Positions 32,622 to 45,523 of a DNA stretch of 64,000 nucleotides are shown piece by piece (the stretch's first letter is position 1; each line of letters opens with the position of its first letter). The translations under genes were made by a program, and so were the position numbers. The notes beneath the pieces are model-generated. The model made no database searches and was not told the origin of the DNA. It saw only the letters and a program-made list of their open reading frames with translations. Location of the stretch: positions 1-64,000 of the forward strand of contig WHVA01000397.1 in the NCBI GenBank assembly GCA_015179125.1, read 5' to 3'. Origin of the DNA: Gautieria morchelliformis (lineage: Eukaryota > Basidiomycota > Agaricomycetes > Gomphales > Gomphaceae).

Positions 32622-33047
32622 TGTAAGGGCAACCCTGGCTGGTTGTGGAGATCACACTACCACACAACTGACAAGGGGAAATCCAAAGAGACAAGTCTAA
32701 GGACCCCCAATGTCAGCGAGCCGTATTATACTATGCTGCGCAGCCAGGGACAACACTTGGCACCTGCCATCAACCCTGCATCCTCCTGACCTCCCTGACC
32801 CTTGATCGACCCTTGATGCCACCTATTATGCGAGTCGCTTGATTTCCGACACTGTTCCGAGAGTGGAAGTCGGAAATTGGAGTGGAACTGGCAAGGCGAA
32901 CAGAACTGGTGGAAGTTCTCCCAGAAGCGGAATCATTTCCGAAAGCGGAGGCGGAGTTGGAATCGGAATTGGAAGCGGAGTCGGAAATGGAGTCGGAACT
33001 GGGTGTGGTGTCGGAACTGGAAATGGAAAACAGGGTGTCCCCTGACA

Positions 33048-36000
33048 TCACCCCCCCTCTAGCGTGCTGCGTCCTCGAAGCACGGGACACGAGGGATTGA
33101 AATGCCAGCGAGCGGATTCGGCGAGGGGCACCGGGGTGTGTCCTATAGAACTCACGGAGTTTGTCTAGAGCGGAAACATCTTGCTCTGGGACCCACGAAT
33201 TCTCCTCATGCCCATACCCTTCCCATTTTACAAGGAATTGGAGTCCTCCTCGCGCAAACCGGCTGTCCAGGATCCATTCCACCACATAGTGCTCTTCCCC
33301 ATCTACAATTTCTGGTGGAGGTGGCGGACGAGCCTTCCGACCTAGAATTGGGTCCTCAAGTGTAGGGAGTAACTTCACCACGTTGAAGATGGGGTGGAGG
33401 TGGGACATGGACATCGGAAGTCGGAGGCGGTATGCATTCCGTCCAACCCTCCGCATCACTGTGAAGGGCCCAAGGTAGCAGTGGGCAAGCTTCTGCGAAG
33501 GGCGTGTGGTGCGGATGTCACTTGCATCTAGATACACCTTGTCTCCAACTTGGTACTCCGGGGCAGGAACCCGGCGTTGGTTGTAGTACCTTGCCATGTC
33601 ATTCTTGGCCTTCGCAAGGGCCGACTTGGCTTCCGAAAGGGTGGAGTCCATGCGGTCTCGGAACTCATTGACCGTCTCGAGTCGGGACTCAGCCTGGCGC
33701 GGTTCAAAGCCCATCCGCGGGTGTCGTCCGGAGTCAAGCATGAAGGGAGTCTGTTGTGTGGTGGAATGTACATGGTTGTTGTATTGGAATTCCGCCAGTG
33801 GAAGTCACTCATCCCAGTCATCCTGCCTCTCATTGACAAAGAGGCGGAGATATTGCTCCAACTCCTGACTGACCCGTTCCGTCTGTCCGTCACCCTGCGG
33901 ATGGTATGCTGTGGTGGTGGCCAGCTTTATGCCGAGCAGGCGGTAGAGCTCCCGAGTCAATTCCGCAACAAATTGCGGACCTCGGTCGGAAACAACTTGC
34001 TTCGGGAGCCCATGCAACTTCCAGACATGTGCAAGGAACAGGCGGGCAGGCTCCGAGGGCTGTGATTGTCGTGTGCATCGGAATGAAGTGGGACACCTTG
34101 CTTACCGAATCCACGATGTTCATGATCGCGTCGTAGCCATGAGACTCCGGGAGTTCAACGATGAAGTCGACACTGATGGTGTCCCAGCAGGATTCGGGAA
34201 TCGGGAGTGGAACAAGTTCTCCAATGGGCGGATGTCGTTGCGCTTTGGTTCAGAGGCAAAGGTCGCATGTCTTCACATACTGTCCAATGTAGCGGGACAT
34301 CTGAGGCCACCAGTAATTCCGAGCCACTAACTCCAGCGTCTTCCACCTGCCAGCATGCCCAGCGACCCGTGTGTCATGGTGCTGGGACACAATGTGGCGG
34401 CGGAGGTCCGCCCCACCTGGAACATAGACCTTGCCTCTGAAGTGGAGCAGTCCATCACGTTCCGACCATTCCGCTGCCCGTACAGACCGTGAGTGCCCTT
34501 TCCGAAGTTCCTCCACTGCCTTCACCACCGACTCCTCCTTCTCTCCATTCCGGTACTCCCTCCGGAAGTCCCGGAGCATTTCCGCTTCTGCCCCAACTGC
34601 AGTCACTACTTCGAGGGCGCGGATTGCAAAGAGACTTGGGCAGAGTAGTGTCATATCAGTGTTGTCTCCACTTCCGCTTCCATGATCCGCGTGGCGGGAT
34701 AGGGCATAGGGCTTGCCCATGGTGCGGCCGGGGCGGTGGTGGAGCATGAAGTCGAACCGGGACAGGTGTAGGGACCACCGTGCTTGGCGTCGGTTCAACT
34801 TCTTTGACGTGCGGAAGTACTCGAGGTTCTTGTGGTCTGTCCAGATCTCAAATGGGCATAGGGCACCCTCAAGGAAGTGTCGCCACTCCTCCAGCGCTCG
34901 GATGATTGCCAGCATCTCCTTGTCATGGATCTCATAGTTCCGCTCGACCGGACTAAGGCTTTTAGAGAAAAAGGCAATCGGATGCCACCCCCCACTATCT
35001 TCCGATGACTGTTGCGACAAGACCGCTCTGGTAGCTGTGTCGGAAGAATCTGCCTCGACTCGGTAAGGGCGAGAGTCGTCAGGAAAGATCAGGACCGGGG
35101 CAGAAGTGATCAGCTCCTTGAGTTTGTCAAAGGAGGCCTGTTCCGGCTCTCCCCACCACCACCCAACCTCCTTCTTGGTGAGGTCGAAGAGGGCACGAGC
35201 GTGGCAGGAGAAGTCCTTGATGAACCGCCGGTAGAAATTGACAAACCCAATGAAGGCCTGGACCTCCTTCTTGTTCCGCGGCACAGGCCAATCCGATACA
35301 CCGGAAACTTTGACTGGGTCCATGTCCACCTTTCCCTCCGACACAATCACCCCAAGATACTCTATCCGTGTCCGCTCAAATTCGCACTTTTCCGGCTTGA
35401 GACACAGGTTGTATTCCCGGAGCCGTTCCAGCACTCTCCGCACGACTTCCCGATTTTCGGACATTGTTTTTGTGAAGATGAGGATGTCATCGAGGTAGAC
35501 GCAAACAACCCCTTCTGCTATCATGTCACGGAAAATGTCATTCATCATCGTCTGGAATGTGGCAGGACTGTTGGTGAGGCCAAAGAACATGACCTGTGGC
35601 TCAAAGAGTCCTCGGTTGGTGCGGAATGCGCCTTCCACTGGTCTCCCTCCCGGATCCGAACATTATTGAAGCCCCAGCGGACATCCAGCTTAGTGGAGTA
35701 CCTTGCCCCGCGGAGTTGTGTGATGAGTTCGGAAATGAGTGGAATGGGGTACCGGTTCTTGATCGTGATCGCATTCAAGGCCCGGTAGTCCTGCACAAGC
35801 CTGAGCGAGCCGTCCTTCTTCTTGATGAAGAACACAGAGATGCCATGGGTGACTTGGAGGGGTGGATCTCCCTGTACAGGCAAGGAATGCATCGAGCTCT
35901 ACCTGCTCCTTGGGTGACAGTGGGTAGACCTTGCAGTTGGTGGGCTTTGACCCGGGCTCCAACTCAATGGCATGGTCCCACAGCTTCGTGGAGGCAGGGC

Positions 36001-36775
36001 ATCAAATGACTCCTTGGCAAAGACATCCTCGAACTCCCGCAGGTACTCTGGAATTTCCACCTCCGCTTTATCATGCTTCTTGGAGGCTTCAGCAAGGCGT
36101 GAAATATTTCCGGTGGCGCGGATGTGTTCCGCTTCCGGCGGAAGGTTTATGTACAGCAAGCGTTCCCCTCCGCCAGAGTGTCTTCCGGGCGAGTCGGATG
36201 ACATCGGGACCGGAATCGAATCGGAATTGGAAGTGGGATCCGGTTCAAATTCCGCTTCCGAGTCTTCTTCTGCAAGCAGTGGATGGGGCCAGAACGACAT
36301 GTCTGTATGAGCCATTCGGTCTTCCGCTGCTCCTGGTGCTCCTTCCGCCTTCCGACCGGCACATGTGACACTTGGCTGGACATCGACTCATCAGTACCTT
36401 CCGAGTCTGCCAATTGATCTCTGGTTGTGCTCCTGAAGCCAGGTAAACCCAGGATGATGTCTTGCTTCCCCAGGCTGGTGACTGCAAAGGAAGTGCGTTC
36501 TGGTGTCCATCGTAGCGGAGAATTGTGTCTACTATCTCCGTGATGGACCCTGCCTCATTGGGGCTTCCATCCACATTGAACACCGGGATTGCAGTTGCAA
36601 CTTCCGCATGGTCAGTCGGTTCCGTTCCACATAGTCCCGGTCTATAAACTGACCAGTGGCCCCGCAATCGACAAGGGCGGGTCCGGATTTGACTTCCGCC
36701 GTATCCGTCATCTGGATCTCCACCTTAATGACTAGTGACTTGGGGCCAGGGTGGCAGACAACATAGCGCTTCGGG
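33048..36775 (-). pseudogene. Gypsy-A copy 1 pol (PR-RT-RH-IN-chromodomain)
   Basis: Minus strand. Protease motif DCGATGQFIDRDYVERN near 36650; RT with [19 protein letters not shown] and the catalytic VVCVYLDDILIF near 35500; RNase H with KSLSPVERNYEIHDKEML and FEIWTDHKNLEYF; integrase with AGHAGRWKTLELVARNYWW, CDLCL, SDRGPQFVAEL and HPQGDGQTERVSQELE; chromodomain WEGYGHEENSWVPEQDVS. Frameshifts near 34130-34250, 35640, 35890 and 36250-36600 break the chain; one segment (35638-34250) is still open for 462 codons. At the 3' end the frame continues without a stop into the LTR. Confidence 0.9.
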
Positions 36776-36939
36776 AAGGCGTTTTCCCAAGGGCGGATGC
36801 GGGATGGACGGGTGTCGGATTCGGTTTTTGTGTGACTTTATCCGTGGGTCTGTACGAAGTGAGGGGAGTGGGGGCTTTCATTCTCTACTTCAAGACAGGC
36901 AAACCGGTTATGTACAGGCAGCAGGGGCACACATCTCAC

Positions 36940-38109
36940 CCGCTGCGCGTCACAAAATCCGACGCATCCTCCGCTTCCTGTGATCATGTTCCGCATTTTC
37001 GGAAACCTCTTCCGCAGAGGGCACTCCGCTTATGTCTGCAAGTGCGAGGAACTCTGGAAGGATCTCGAGTTTCTCCTCTGTGGTCATAAGCCGGATAGCA
37101 AAGGCTTGGGGGCACTCGCAAGCATAGTGGCCTGGTTCTCGACATCGGAAGCAGGTGATAGTTCCGCGGCCTTTTCCGCGCATGCGGTCAACATCCATCG
37201 GGGCAGGGCCACTCTTCGAGGGAGGAGGGCTATGGTTCCTAATAGGAGCAGGCGGAGCAAGCATCGGAAATATTTTCCGGGTGGGAATGAATGTGCTTCC
37301 GGGTTTTGGCACAGGTGGAGTAGGACGAGTGGAACTGCGTGTCATGTTCCGGCTTGTCTCCACGAAGGCCTCATTTGCTTCCCTGTTCCGGGACACCCTC
37401 TGCGCAGCTTGGTACCACCCTTCCGGGTCATCAAAATCCAGAGCTCCATCCCCAAGCAGCGCGACTTGGTTCTGGAGTGTCGGATCAAGTCCTCGTCGGA
37501 ATTTGATGACGATCGTCTTGTCGTCGTCATACTCCGCAAGGTCGATGAGCTCCTGGAAGCGATCGATGTAGTCATCGATCGGATCCTTGGCCTGGTACCA
37601 GCTGGTCCCCTCGAGCTTCTTAAGGGCTGTGAGCTGCTCATTTTCGGGCAGAACTGGTCGGAAAATGTTTTCTCGAAGGCGTCCCAGTCCCGGAAGTAGT
37701 TCCCCTTGCCCTTTGCTTCATGTCGGATCACCTTGTTTGCAAAACGGGCTGCACGGTCCGACTTGAAAAAGGACAATGCCCAGTGAATCCAAGCCTGGTA
37801 GTTCGGAAAGAGGTCTCCGACAATTGCGAAGTAGATGCTGCATGTGTTGAAGAATGCACGTCCCTTCTCCCGATCTCCGTCAAAGTCCGCTGGAGTTGCG
37901 GGTTTGACCTTTGCTAACTTCGCGGAGACCCTCTCTTCCGCTACTTCAGCTTTTCCGAAATCCGGATCGTCCAGCATTTCATTTCCACCACTTTGTGGAA
38001 TATCTAACTTAGCCAAAATCGCTTGTAAGGCTGTTTCAATCACGTCGGTCTTCATCCGGTTCCGCGTCAGTTCCTCCTCCATATTCCGAAGACGATCGTC
38101 CGGATCCAT
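36940..38109 (-). pseudogene. Gypsy-A copy 1 gag
   Basis: First in-frame ATG at 38109 (MDPDDRLRNMEEELTRNRM). Capsid-like region with GRAFFNTCSIYFAIVGDLF and WALSFFKSDRAARFANKV. A frameshift after DQFCPKM near 37640 moves the capsid end to another frame; the CCHC knuckle CFRCREPGHYACECP is at about 37110 in the next open segment. Confidence 0.88.
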
Positions 38110-38964
38110 GTCGGAAGGAGAAATATGGGACGGGATTTCTGGGGTTGGGAGCTCGACATACGAAGAGGGGCTGTCATATGCCGTGTGTGTGGAAGAGGTC
38201 GCGATCTCCGAGTCGCTGTCTCCGATTCCGAATGCACCTATGGCGAATGCAACGCGCAGAACGACCGCCGGTCCTCTAGGGGAGAGACTTTTCTGCTGTA
38301 AGGGCAACCCTGGCTGGTTGTGGAGATCACACTACCACACAACTGACAAGGGGAAATCCAAAGTATGTATAAATGAACAGAGCATACAAGAGAGGGGATT
38401 CTCACCTGACAAGGGGATATCCAAAGAGAAAAGTCTAAGGACCCCCAATGTCAGCGAGCCCGTATTATACTACGCTGCGCAGCCAGGGACAACGCTTGGC
38501 ACCCGCCATCAACCCTGCATCCCCCTGACCCTTGATCGACCCTTGATGCCACCTATTATGCGAGTCGCTTGATTTCCAACACTGTTCCGGGGCGGAAGTC
38601 GGAAATTGGAGTGGAACTGGCAAGGCGAACGGAACTGGTGGAAGTTCTCCCAGAAGCGGAATTGTTCCCGAAAGCGGATGCGGAGATGGAATCGGAACCG
38701 GAAGCGGAGTCGGAAATGGAGTCGGAACTGGGTGTGGTGTCGGAACTGGAAATGGAAAACAGGGTGTCCCCTGACAGACAAGTCGCGGGATGACTCATCC
38801 TTGAACTCACCCTACAACCGTAGGGAGAGGTGCTCTCACCTAACGGTGAAAGCGATGGGGAAGAGAAAAGTGGTTCCGCGCGCCGCGGGACCTAATAGAC
38901 GCCCACAGCGCCTAATGGCTTCTAAGCCAACCACCACCATCATCCTCGCCTCCGCGAGGAATGG

Positions 38965-41900
38965 ATGGAACGAATCACTGACTTAGTCAGTGGAATTCCA
39001 TTAGAACTCCCGCCACTACGGGAGATCAACCATGAGATCAACCTCATCTATCCCAACAAGCACATGCGGTATCGACTACCAAAATGCCCTGAACACTTCC
39101 AAGAGGAACTGTCGGCTAAGATAGAACAATACACCACTGCAAAGTGGTGGATTCCGGCAGTCGTGCAGCAGGCCGTGCCCATGCTGTGTGGGCCGAAGAA
39201 GAATGGTACTGTCATGACACGTTTATTTCCCATACTCAGATGCTCAGTCTTCCTATTTTCTCACTCCACCTTCATGTTCGTTCCGATCGCCATTGCCATG
39301 TTCGGCAACCAATTCTCGCTGTTCGCGCCAATTACCATAGCCACGCTGTCAAACGCACGATCGACGTCTTTGGACTGACTCGGCAGTCATCGCTGGGTCT
39401 ACCACCTCCTCTGCGCAACCCTCTTCCGATGGCGTTCTGGTAATTGGATTGTCATGACCTGTGTATTTCCTGCACCTTGTTATCCCCATTTCCCCTTTCG
39501 CTACTCCTCCTCCGTGTTCGCTCGTCATTGCCCTCCACCTCGACCACTCCTGCCCTATGTCATCTCCGCTGGCCCTTCCTTGCATTTCGCCAAACGACCA
39601 TTCGCTGCTCGCATCATTCACCAACAGGCACACCATCAAATCACAATCGACATCCCGATCTGGCAGAATGGCTCGTCAGTAACTCCATCAGCTTCTCGAT
39701 CCAACCCCCTTTTGGTGTTCATATGAGCAGGGTGCGTTCGCAGGACGTCCTACCCGTGGGTCATGTGGGATCAACCCAGTAGATGAAGAACCCGTGCAGG
39801 GCAGGGTATATGCGGGCCCCAAGACATGATTTCATACATAGGTGTCTTCGCCACCTTCACCCTCCGTCATTCATGTTCTCCCTCTTCTCTCATTCTATTG
39901 TATGTTTATTTCATCTATGTTGTATCATGACTGCGCACCCCTATCCAACCCTGACTCACAACGGCCTCTTTCCTATTCGCTGATACCTTACGAGCATTCG
40001 ATATAAGTAGTTTACATTCGCATGTATATTCCCCAGTTCAATTATCATACATCGTCCATCTTGTGCAAACTTGACCTCGCTGTGATCATCATCTTGAGCC
40101 TTCTCCTGGAGATTTCCATCTTCGACTAGCAGAGGACTTAGGCATCACTGGTGAGTTCTCATACCTCATCCTCGTTACCTTAGCCTCCGAACCATTTTCT
40201 GTGCTGTTGGCGAAGGGCTCCGAGGGAGCACCTTTGCCAGCGAAGGGATTGTCGAGACTTAGACAGCCCTTCCGTGAGACCTTGCACGTTACATCGTCAA
40301 GAGCCACGGGCTATTTCGCTACGACTGTAGATAGGGTGAGCCCCATTTAGGCAAACCCTCTTACCTTGTGAACATTCATTGGTTCACCTATTTGCCGAAC
40401 GGCATACTTATTCGCACAAGTTATTCGGGCATTCGCTGTGTTCACTAATACACGATATTAACGCCTGAAACCAATCTTGACAGGTACATTGCAAACCGTC
40501 TTTGATCTGCGCCAGCAGAACGAGAACACGGTGAAGGACGTCACGCCCTTCCTGGATCAGGATATCATCCACAGCGACATGGCTCGCTGTCAGTATCGAA
40601 CAAAACTCGATATGTCAGAAGCATACCAGCAGATCCGGATCCATCCGGATCACGTAGCAAAGACTGCCTTTGCCACGATCCTTGGCACCTTCAGGAGCCA
40701 GGTGATACAGATGGGGGACTGTAACGCCCCATCAACATTCCAACAGCTGATGACAGCCATTTTCCACGACTGCATAGGTCGCTTCGTCCATGTATACATG
40801 GACGACATCTTCATATTCTCGCTCTCAATACAAGAGCATGAAGAGCACCTCTACATCGTCTTTGACAGACTGAGGAAGAATCACCTTTTTCTGAGCAAGA
40901 AAAAGGTGGACCTCTATTCCATCTGAATGGAGTGTCTCGGCCATATCATCGATGGCCGAGGGGTACATGCCGACGAGGACAAGATGCAACGCATCCACAA
41001 GTGGCGTAGGCCACGGACGTTCAACGACATCCAGCGTTTCCTCGGGCTCGTACAGTATCTGGCACACTACATGCCAGATGTTAGCGCATATACCACCCCG
41101 CTATCGGGCTGTGCGCATAATAACCGTCCATTTGAATGGACGCCACTGCTCGACAAATGCTGGCAAAGCATTAAGGCGTTGGCCTGTAAGGCCCCGATCC
41201 TGCATCCAGTAGACGCAAGGTGCCCAGAGCCGATCTGGGTGATCACCGACGGATCAAAAGCCGGCGTCGGTGCGGTCTACGGCCAAGGTCCTGACTGAAA
41301 AACTTGTCGACCGGCCGGCTTCTTGTCAAAGAAGTTCAGCGTTGCTCAGCAACACTACCGGACTCACGAGCACGAGACTATCGCGGTGCTTGAGGCTCTC
41401 ATGAAATGGGAGGACAAACTGCTGGGGCGAAGGTTCACCCTCGTCACAGACCACAAGGGACTCGAGTACTTCGAGACCCAAAAGAGCCTATCTGACCGCC
41501 AGGTCAGATGGTGGGAGTTTCTCTCCTGGTTCAATTTCAACACCGTTCATGTTGATGGTGTAGAGAACAAGGTAGTGGACTGCCTGTCGCGCTACTACGA
41601 GAACGACACGAGTGATGACAATCACCCGGACCACGTCTTCGTGAACGCAGATGTACGTTTAGACCCGGACAGTGAGTTATTGCCCACCGACCGGTATATC
41701 GAGCTGCGAACAGCGGCAACAAGACGCTCTAAACGCCTCGCTGAGAAGACAGAGGCGAGACTAACGGAATCCGCCACATTAAACGAGGGCTCAACAGAGC
41801 CCATGAATGTCGCCGCGTCACGCGATGACGACGATGATGACGTCAGAGTCATCTCCACAGGAAATGACCGCACGCCCCTGCGCCGGGTCGTCGAGCAAGG

Positions 41901-43392
41901 CGTAGACCTGTCTAAGGTCCTACGAGACGCGTACCACAGGGACACCATGTTCACAAAGATCATGGCACACCCGGATGCGCACCCGAGATTCAGGATCTGG
42001 GACGGGCTGATCTGGACTAAGAACCAGCTCAAAAGAGACGTCATTGCCATCCCCCGCTCTGTTCTTCAAGGGGGAAGGAAGCTGATCGAAATCATCATCG
42101 ATCGGGCACATCAGATAGTCGGCCACTACGGCCATCTGAAGACTTCAAACTATGTTCGAAGAGCATATTGGTGGCTGGGCATGAGCCCAGACATAGAAGC
42201 GTTCTGCACATTGTGCGCGAGGTGTCAGATGATGAAAACCGGACCACAATGGCCCAAAGGCCTACTACACAGCCTACCCATTCTGGATAGGCCATGGCAG
42301 TCGATTGGCATCGACTTCATGGGGCCCCTGCCCAAATCCAACGGCTGTGACTACCTGATGGTAGTCATCGACCGACTAACGTCGCTCGTACACCTCATAC
42401 CAACCACGATGAGCGTGTCAGCCAAGGGAGTAGCCTGGCTGTTTCTGAAGGAGGTCGTTCGACTCCACGGAGTTCCTGACTCCATCGTCTTGGACAGAGA
42501 CTCGAAGTTCACATCGATTTTCTGGCGTGAACTACAGCGACTCATGGGGACTAAGCTCCTCATGTCAACTGCCTTCCATCCCCAAACGGATGGAGCCACC
42601 GAGCGGGCAAACCGCTCGATCGGCCAGATATTGCGCGCGGTTGTCAGAGACGATCAGAAGGATTGGGCATTGAAATGCCCAATTGTTGAGGTCGCCCTCA
42701 ACAGCAACATCAGCGCGACCACAGGGTTCGCACCTTTCGAGCTGAACCATGGCTATATGCCGTGGACAGACCTCCCCATAGCTGTGGACACCCCGTTCAA
42801 GGGGGTAGCCCGGTTCGCACATCAGGCAAAATGGAACCTGATGGCAGCACACGATGCAATCATAGAGCATTGAGTGACGCAAACATTTCATGCAAACAAG
42901 AAACGTATGGCGAGCGACAGGTACGCGGCCAACAACCGCGTCTACCTTTCGACACAAAACCTAACTCTCCTGAAAGGAAGAGCCAGAAAACTAGTCCCGC
43001 GGTACATCGGACCGTACCGCGTCATTGAGGCTCACAACGACGCCTTGACGGTGACCCTTGATCTTCCCGACGGGCTGAAAAGCCGTCGCATTTCGCCGGT
43101 CTTCCATTCAAGCCTCGTACGGCGATACGAGGCTAACAACGATGAATTGTTCCCTCGTCGTGAGGCCAAGTCATTTTATGACTTCGGAGAGAATGACGAT
43201 GAGGAGTGGCTCGTCGACGAGATTATCACACATCGATGGATAAACTCGACGGACCTGGAGTTCCAGGTCCGTTGGACCCTAGGCGATGTGACATGGGAAC
43301 CCATGTCGTCCTGCAAGGACCTTGAAGCCCTAGATAGCTATCTAGAGCTTCGTGGGGTGAGAAAGCCATGTGACCTCCCCAGACGCCGCTAG
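38965..43392 (+). pseudogene. Gypsy-B pol (RT-RH-IN-chromodomain)
   Basis: RT begins with IPLELPPLREINHEINLI and AVPMLCGPKKNG, is cut by the solo LTR 39210-40482, and resumes with FDLRQQNENTVKD, AYQQIRIHPDHVAKTAF and the catalytic FVHVYMDDIFIFS. RNase H: WVITDGSKAGVGAVYGQG, HETIAVLEALMKWEDKLLG, LVTDHKGLEYFE. Integrase: AHQIVGHYGHLK and CTLCARCQ zinc site, GIDFMGPLPKS, DRDSKFTSIFW, HPQTDGATERANR. Chromodomain: EWLVDEIITHRWINSTDLEF to DVTWEPMSSCKDLEAL. TGA codons interrupt the frame at 40924, 41296 and 42871; family comparison suggests Trp or Arg codons originally. Otherwise the frame is remarkably intact. Confidence 0.93.
39210..40482 (+). mobile_element. Solo LTR, family C (1273 bp)
   Basis: TGTCATGACACG...CTTGACA with a perfect 5-bp duplication GGTAC at 39205-39209 and 40483-40487. 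Inserted in gypsy-B RT; excision with one GGTAC restores the frame KKNGTLQTVFDLR. Same family as 7198-8469 in the opposite orientation. Plus-strand frames inside (rich in Pro, Ser, His) are not supported as genes. Confidence 0.95.
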
Positions 43393-43512
43393 ACGCGTCT
43401 GTCACGTGCAGACCACGTGATGCGTCGGCCACGGCACGGTTAAATTTTCACCTCAGATCTTTCCGAGGGCGCATCGCTTCTTGAAGCAAACCACCATCAT
43501 CTACCCACGAAG

Positions 43513-45490
43513 ATGGTGCCCCCCAAAGATGGGATGGACGTTGATCCGTCAACCTCCACAACGTGAGCAACGGCCCCGAGACTGGGGGCCGCAGATATTC
43601 TCCGTGCTCCAGTAGACGAGGAGCACTGGATGGTCGTGGGATGGGAGGACGCCCTCGCCATCGTCCACCCGGACGATTGCGCAACATGCGCGGACTACGC
43701 TGCGCACTTAAGGGCCGCAACAGGCACCCACAAGGTCAAATTGCGGGAAGAAGACATCAGCGACGCTGTCGATGCAGCCTGGGGATGGCTCCAAAGGGGC
43801 ATCGCACGTGACGCCTGCGAAGAGCTCCTCCAGGACATCCACGACCTCAAAAAAAGAGGTCAAGGAGTTGGAACGCACGGTCAAGGACTGTGACGGTTTC
43901 GAGCGCGCCAAGATCAAGGAACTGGAGCAGCAGCTGAGCGCAGCCCAGCTCCAGGTTACCCTGGTCCACGCTGCCTCAAAAAGGCCGCGACATGACCTGG
44001 CCATGGACCCAGTGGCTGGGCCATCATCACCTCGCGCGATGGCACCTTTGCCGGCGCGCGCAACATTGGGGCTAGCATCCCGATTGTTGGTGCCGACGCC
44101 GACAACGACCCTGACGGAAGGGCATAGTGCGCCTTCCGACTCTGTGTACGGCGTCCCAGAAGGATGGGAGTCAGACTTGTCCGTCTGGAAGACATACGAC
44201 CTGGAAAGGGCACAGCGGCTGGCAGAGCAGCCAAAGAAAAAGTGCAAGAAATTGCATGGCACCCCCAACACCGTCAATGGGCTAGCCATTGCAAGGGAAA
44301 GTGCGATTAGCACTTACCTAGCAGCGTCATCATCGCACACTGTCAACGACCCCACCCTTCAATGGTGGATAGCACAGGTCGAGGCCCAGTACATCGGGCC
44401 TGGCGTGGCCCTGCCTCCACCAGCGGGGACAGTTCACCCTCCTTACCCAGGGGAGGGGACGCTCATCCCACTCAGAGATCCACCGATCTCCGAGATGGGC
44501 CTCCTACCACGGCCGGTAGGGAAGGCCCCACAGCATCGTACTCAATGGTACGACGTCTGCCCGCTCGACGACCCACGCTTCGTTGAACTCCTAGCGCGGG
44601 CAAAAGAAACGCCACAGCTCGCGCATACACGCGAGATGATCGGCATATTTAAATGCATCGAGCGCGAACAACGTGCTCACAATCCCAAAAGGGATTGTCT
44701 CGTGATAGTGTGCGGTACCCCACACGATATCGCGGCCATCCTAAAGGGTTGGATACACAACCCTGAAGGAATCCCATCAGCCATCCGTGACAACGCGGAT
44801 GGCACCTTCAACCTAGATGACATGGACGTCTGGATGTGGTTGAAGGCCCTTGCGCCCCAGGTCAAAGGGGTCGCATCACCTCTCAGGGCGAGGCTACTTG
44901 ACCTATTTGGCTCGACAGACCAATGGTCAAGCCTCGTCGACTCCAGGGAAGTGCTGACACCTCAGAGCACCACCCTGCGGCTATCCATCATGGGCCCGTT
45001 CCCCATGGGGGGCCCAGCCGGCCCCGACATTCCCCTCGCCGAGATCACGAGATGGTTGGCCCGCTACGCAGGGGTCACTCGCGAGCGAGTGGCACGCATT
45101 GAACACTATGTTCAACGCAGCATCACTGGCGCGGCATTCAGTGCTGCCACCCGCGAGGGCCAACAAAAGGTCCTCGAGACCAGCCATGTGAGGGCCACGG
45201 TGCCACGACCCCTCACTCATGCTCAGCTCGACCAAGAGCTGGCGCGCTTCCGGCCCCCTCCTCAGACTGAGGACCCGGCCGTTGAGGCCATGCTTCGCGA
45301 GGATGCTGGCCTCATCACCCAAGCGGATACCGCCGCTAGTGGTGAGGCCGACCAGCCTCACCCAATCACCACCGATGACGCGGAGGTGCCCCCGGAGGAG
45401 TCACACGCTCCACCAGCCCCGTACGACGATGATGTCATCATATCGGCCACTCTAGAGGACTCCATTATGGATGACCTCTATGAGTCGTAG
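43513..45490 (+). CDS. Gypsy-B accessory ORF between pol and 3' LTR
   Basis: About 655 codons from MVPPKDGMDVDPSTSTT (43513) to the TAG at 45490. A TGA follows STSTT near 43561 (CGA to TGA would explain it), and a one-base slip in the A7 run near 43852 separates the N-terminal 95 residues (EEHWMVVGWEDALAIVHPDD) from the long downstream frame, which is open without interruption from 43772. Features: a short coiled coil (VKELERTVKDC, KIKELEQQLSAAQLQ), a Pro/Thr linker, a conserved-looking core (LQWWIAQVEAQYIGPG, RTQWYDVCPLDDPRFVELL, WLKALAPQVKGVASPLRARL) and an acidic tail. No zinc knuckle, signal peptide or membrane segment, so it is not an env gene; a displaced structural protein is possible. 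Fragments of it occur in the minisatellite complex. Confidence 0.7.
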
Positions 45491-45523
45491 TTGACCCCTA
45501 TAGTTGTCTATAGAGGGGGAGGG

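Larger units (their letters stand above)
32622..38776 (-). mobile_element. Ty3/gypsy family A, copy 1
   Basis: LTRs at 32622-33047 (3' LTR for this orientation, 426 bp) and 38297-38776 (5' LTR, 480 bp) enclose a gag-pol region. The 3' LTR lacks 64 bp between two 21-bp direct repeats (CTGACAAGGGGAAATCCAAA plus G) that are both present in other copies. Outer flanks GTGAT and GACAA do not match, so no target duplication supports a single insertion. Coding sequence is broken several times. Confidence 0.93.

Noticed and set aside
32617-38781. Target-site duplication around gypsy-A copy 1
   Set aside because: GTGAT on the left and GACAA on the right do not match; the two LTRs also differ structurally, so the copy may be a recombinant.
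39444-39782. Plus-strand protein genes inside 39210-40482
   Set aside because: The whole segment is a solo LTR with clear ends and target duplication; frames are not conserved in the other copy.
43513-45490. Env gene for the gypsy-B accessory ORF
   Set aside because: No signal peptide, cleavage site or membrane segment visible.
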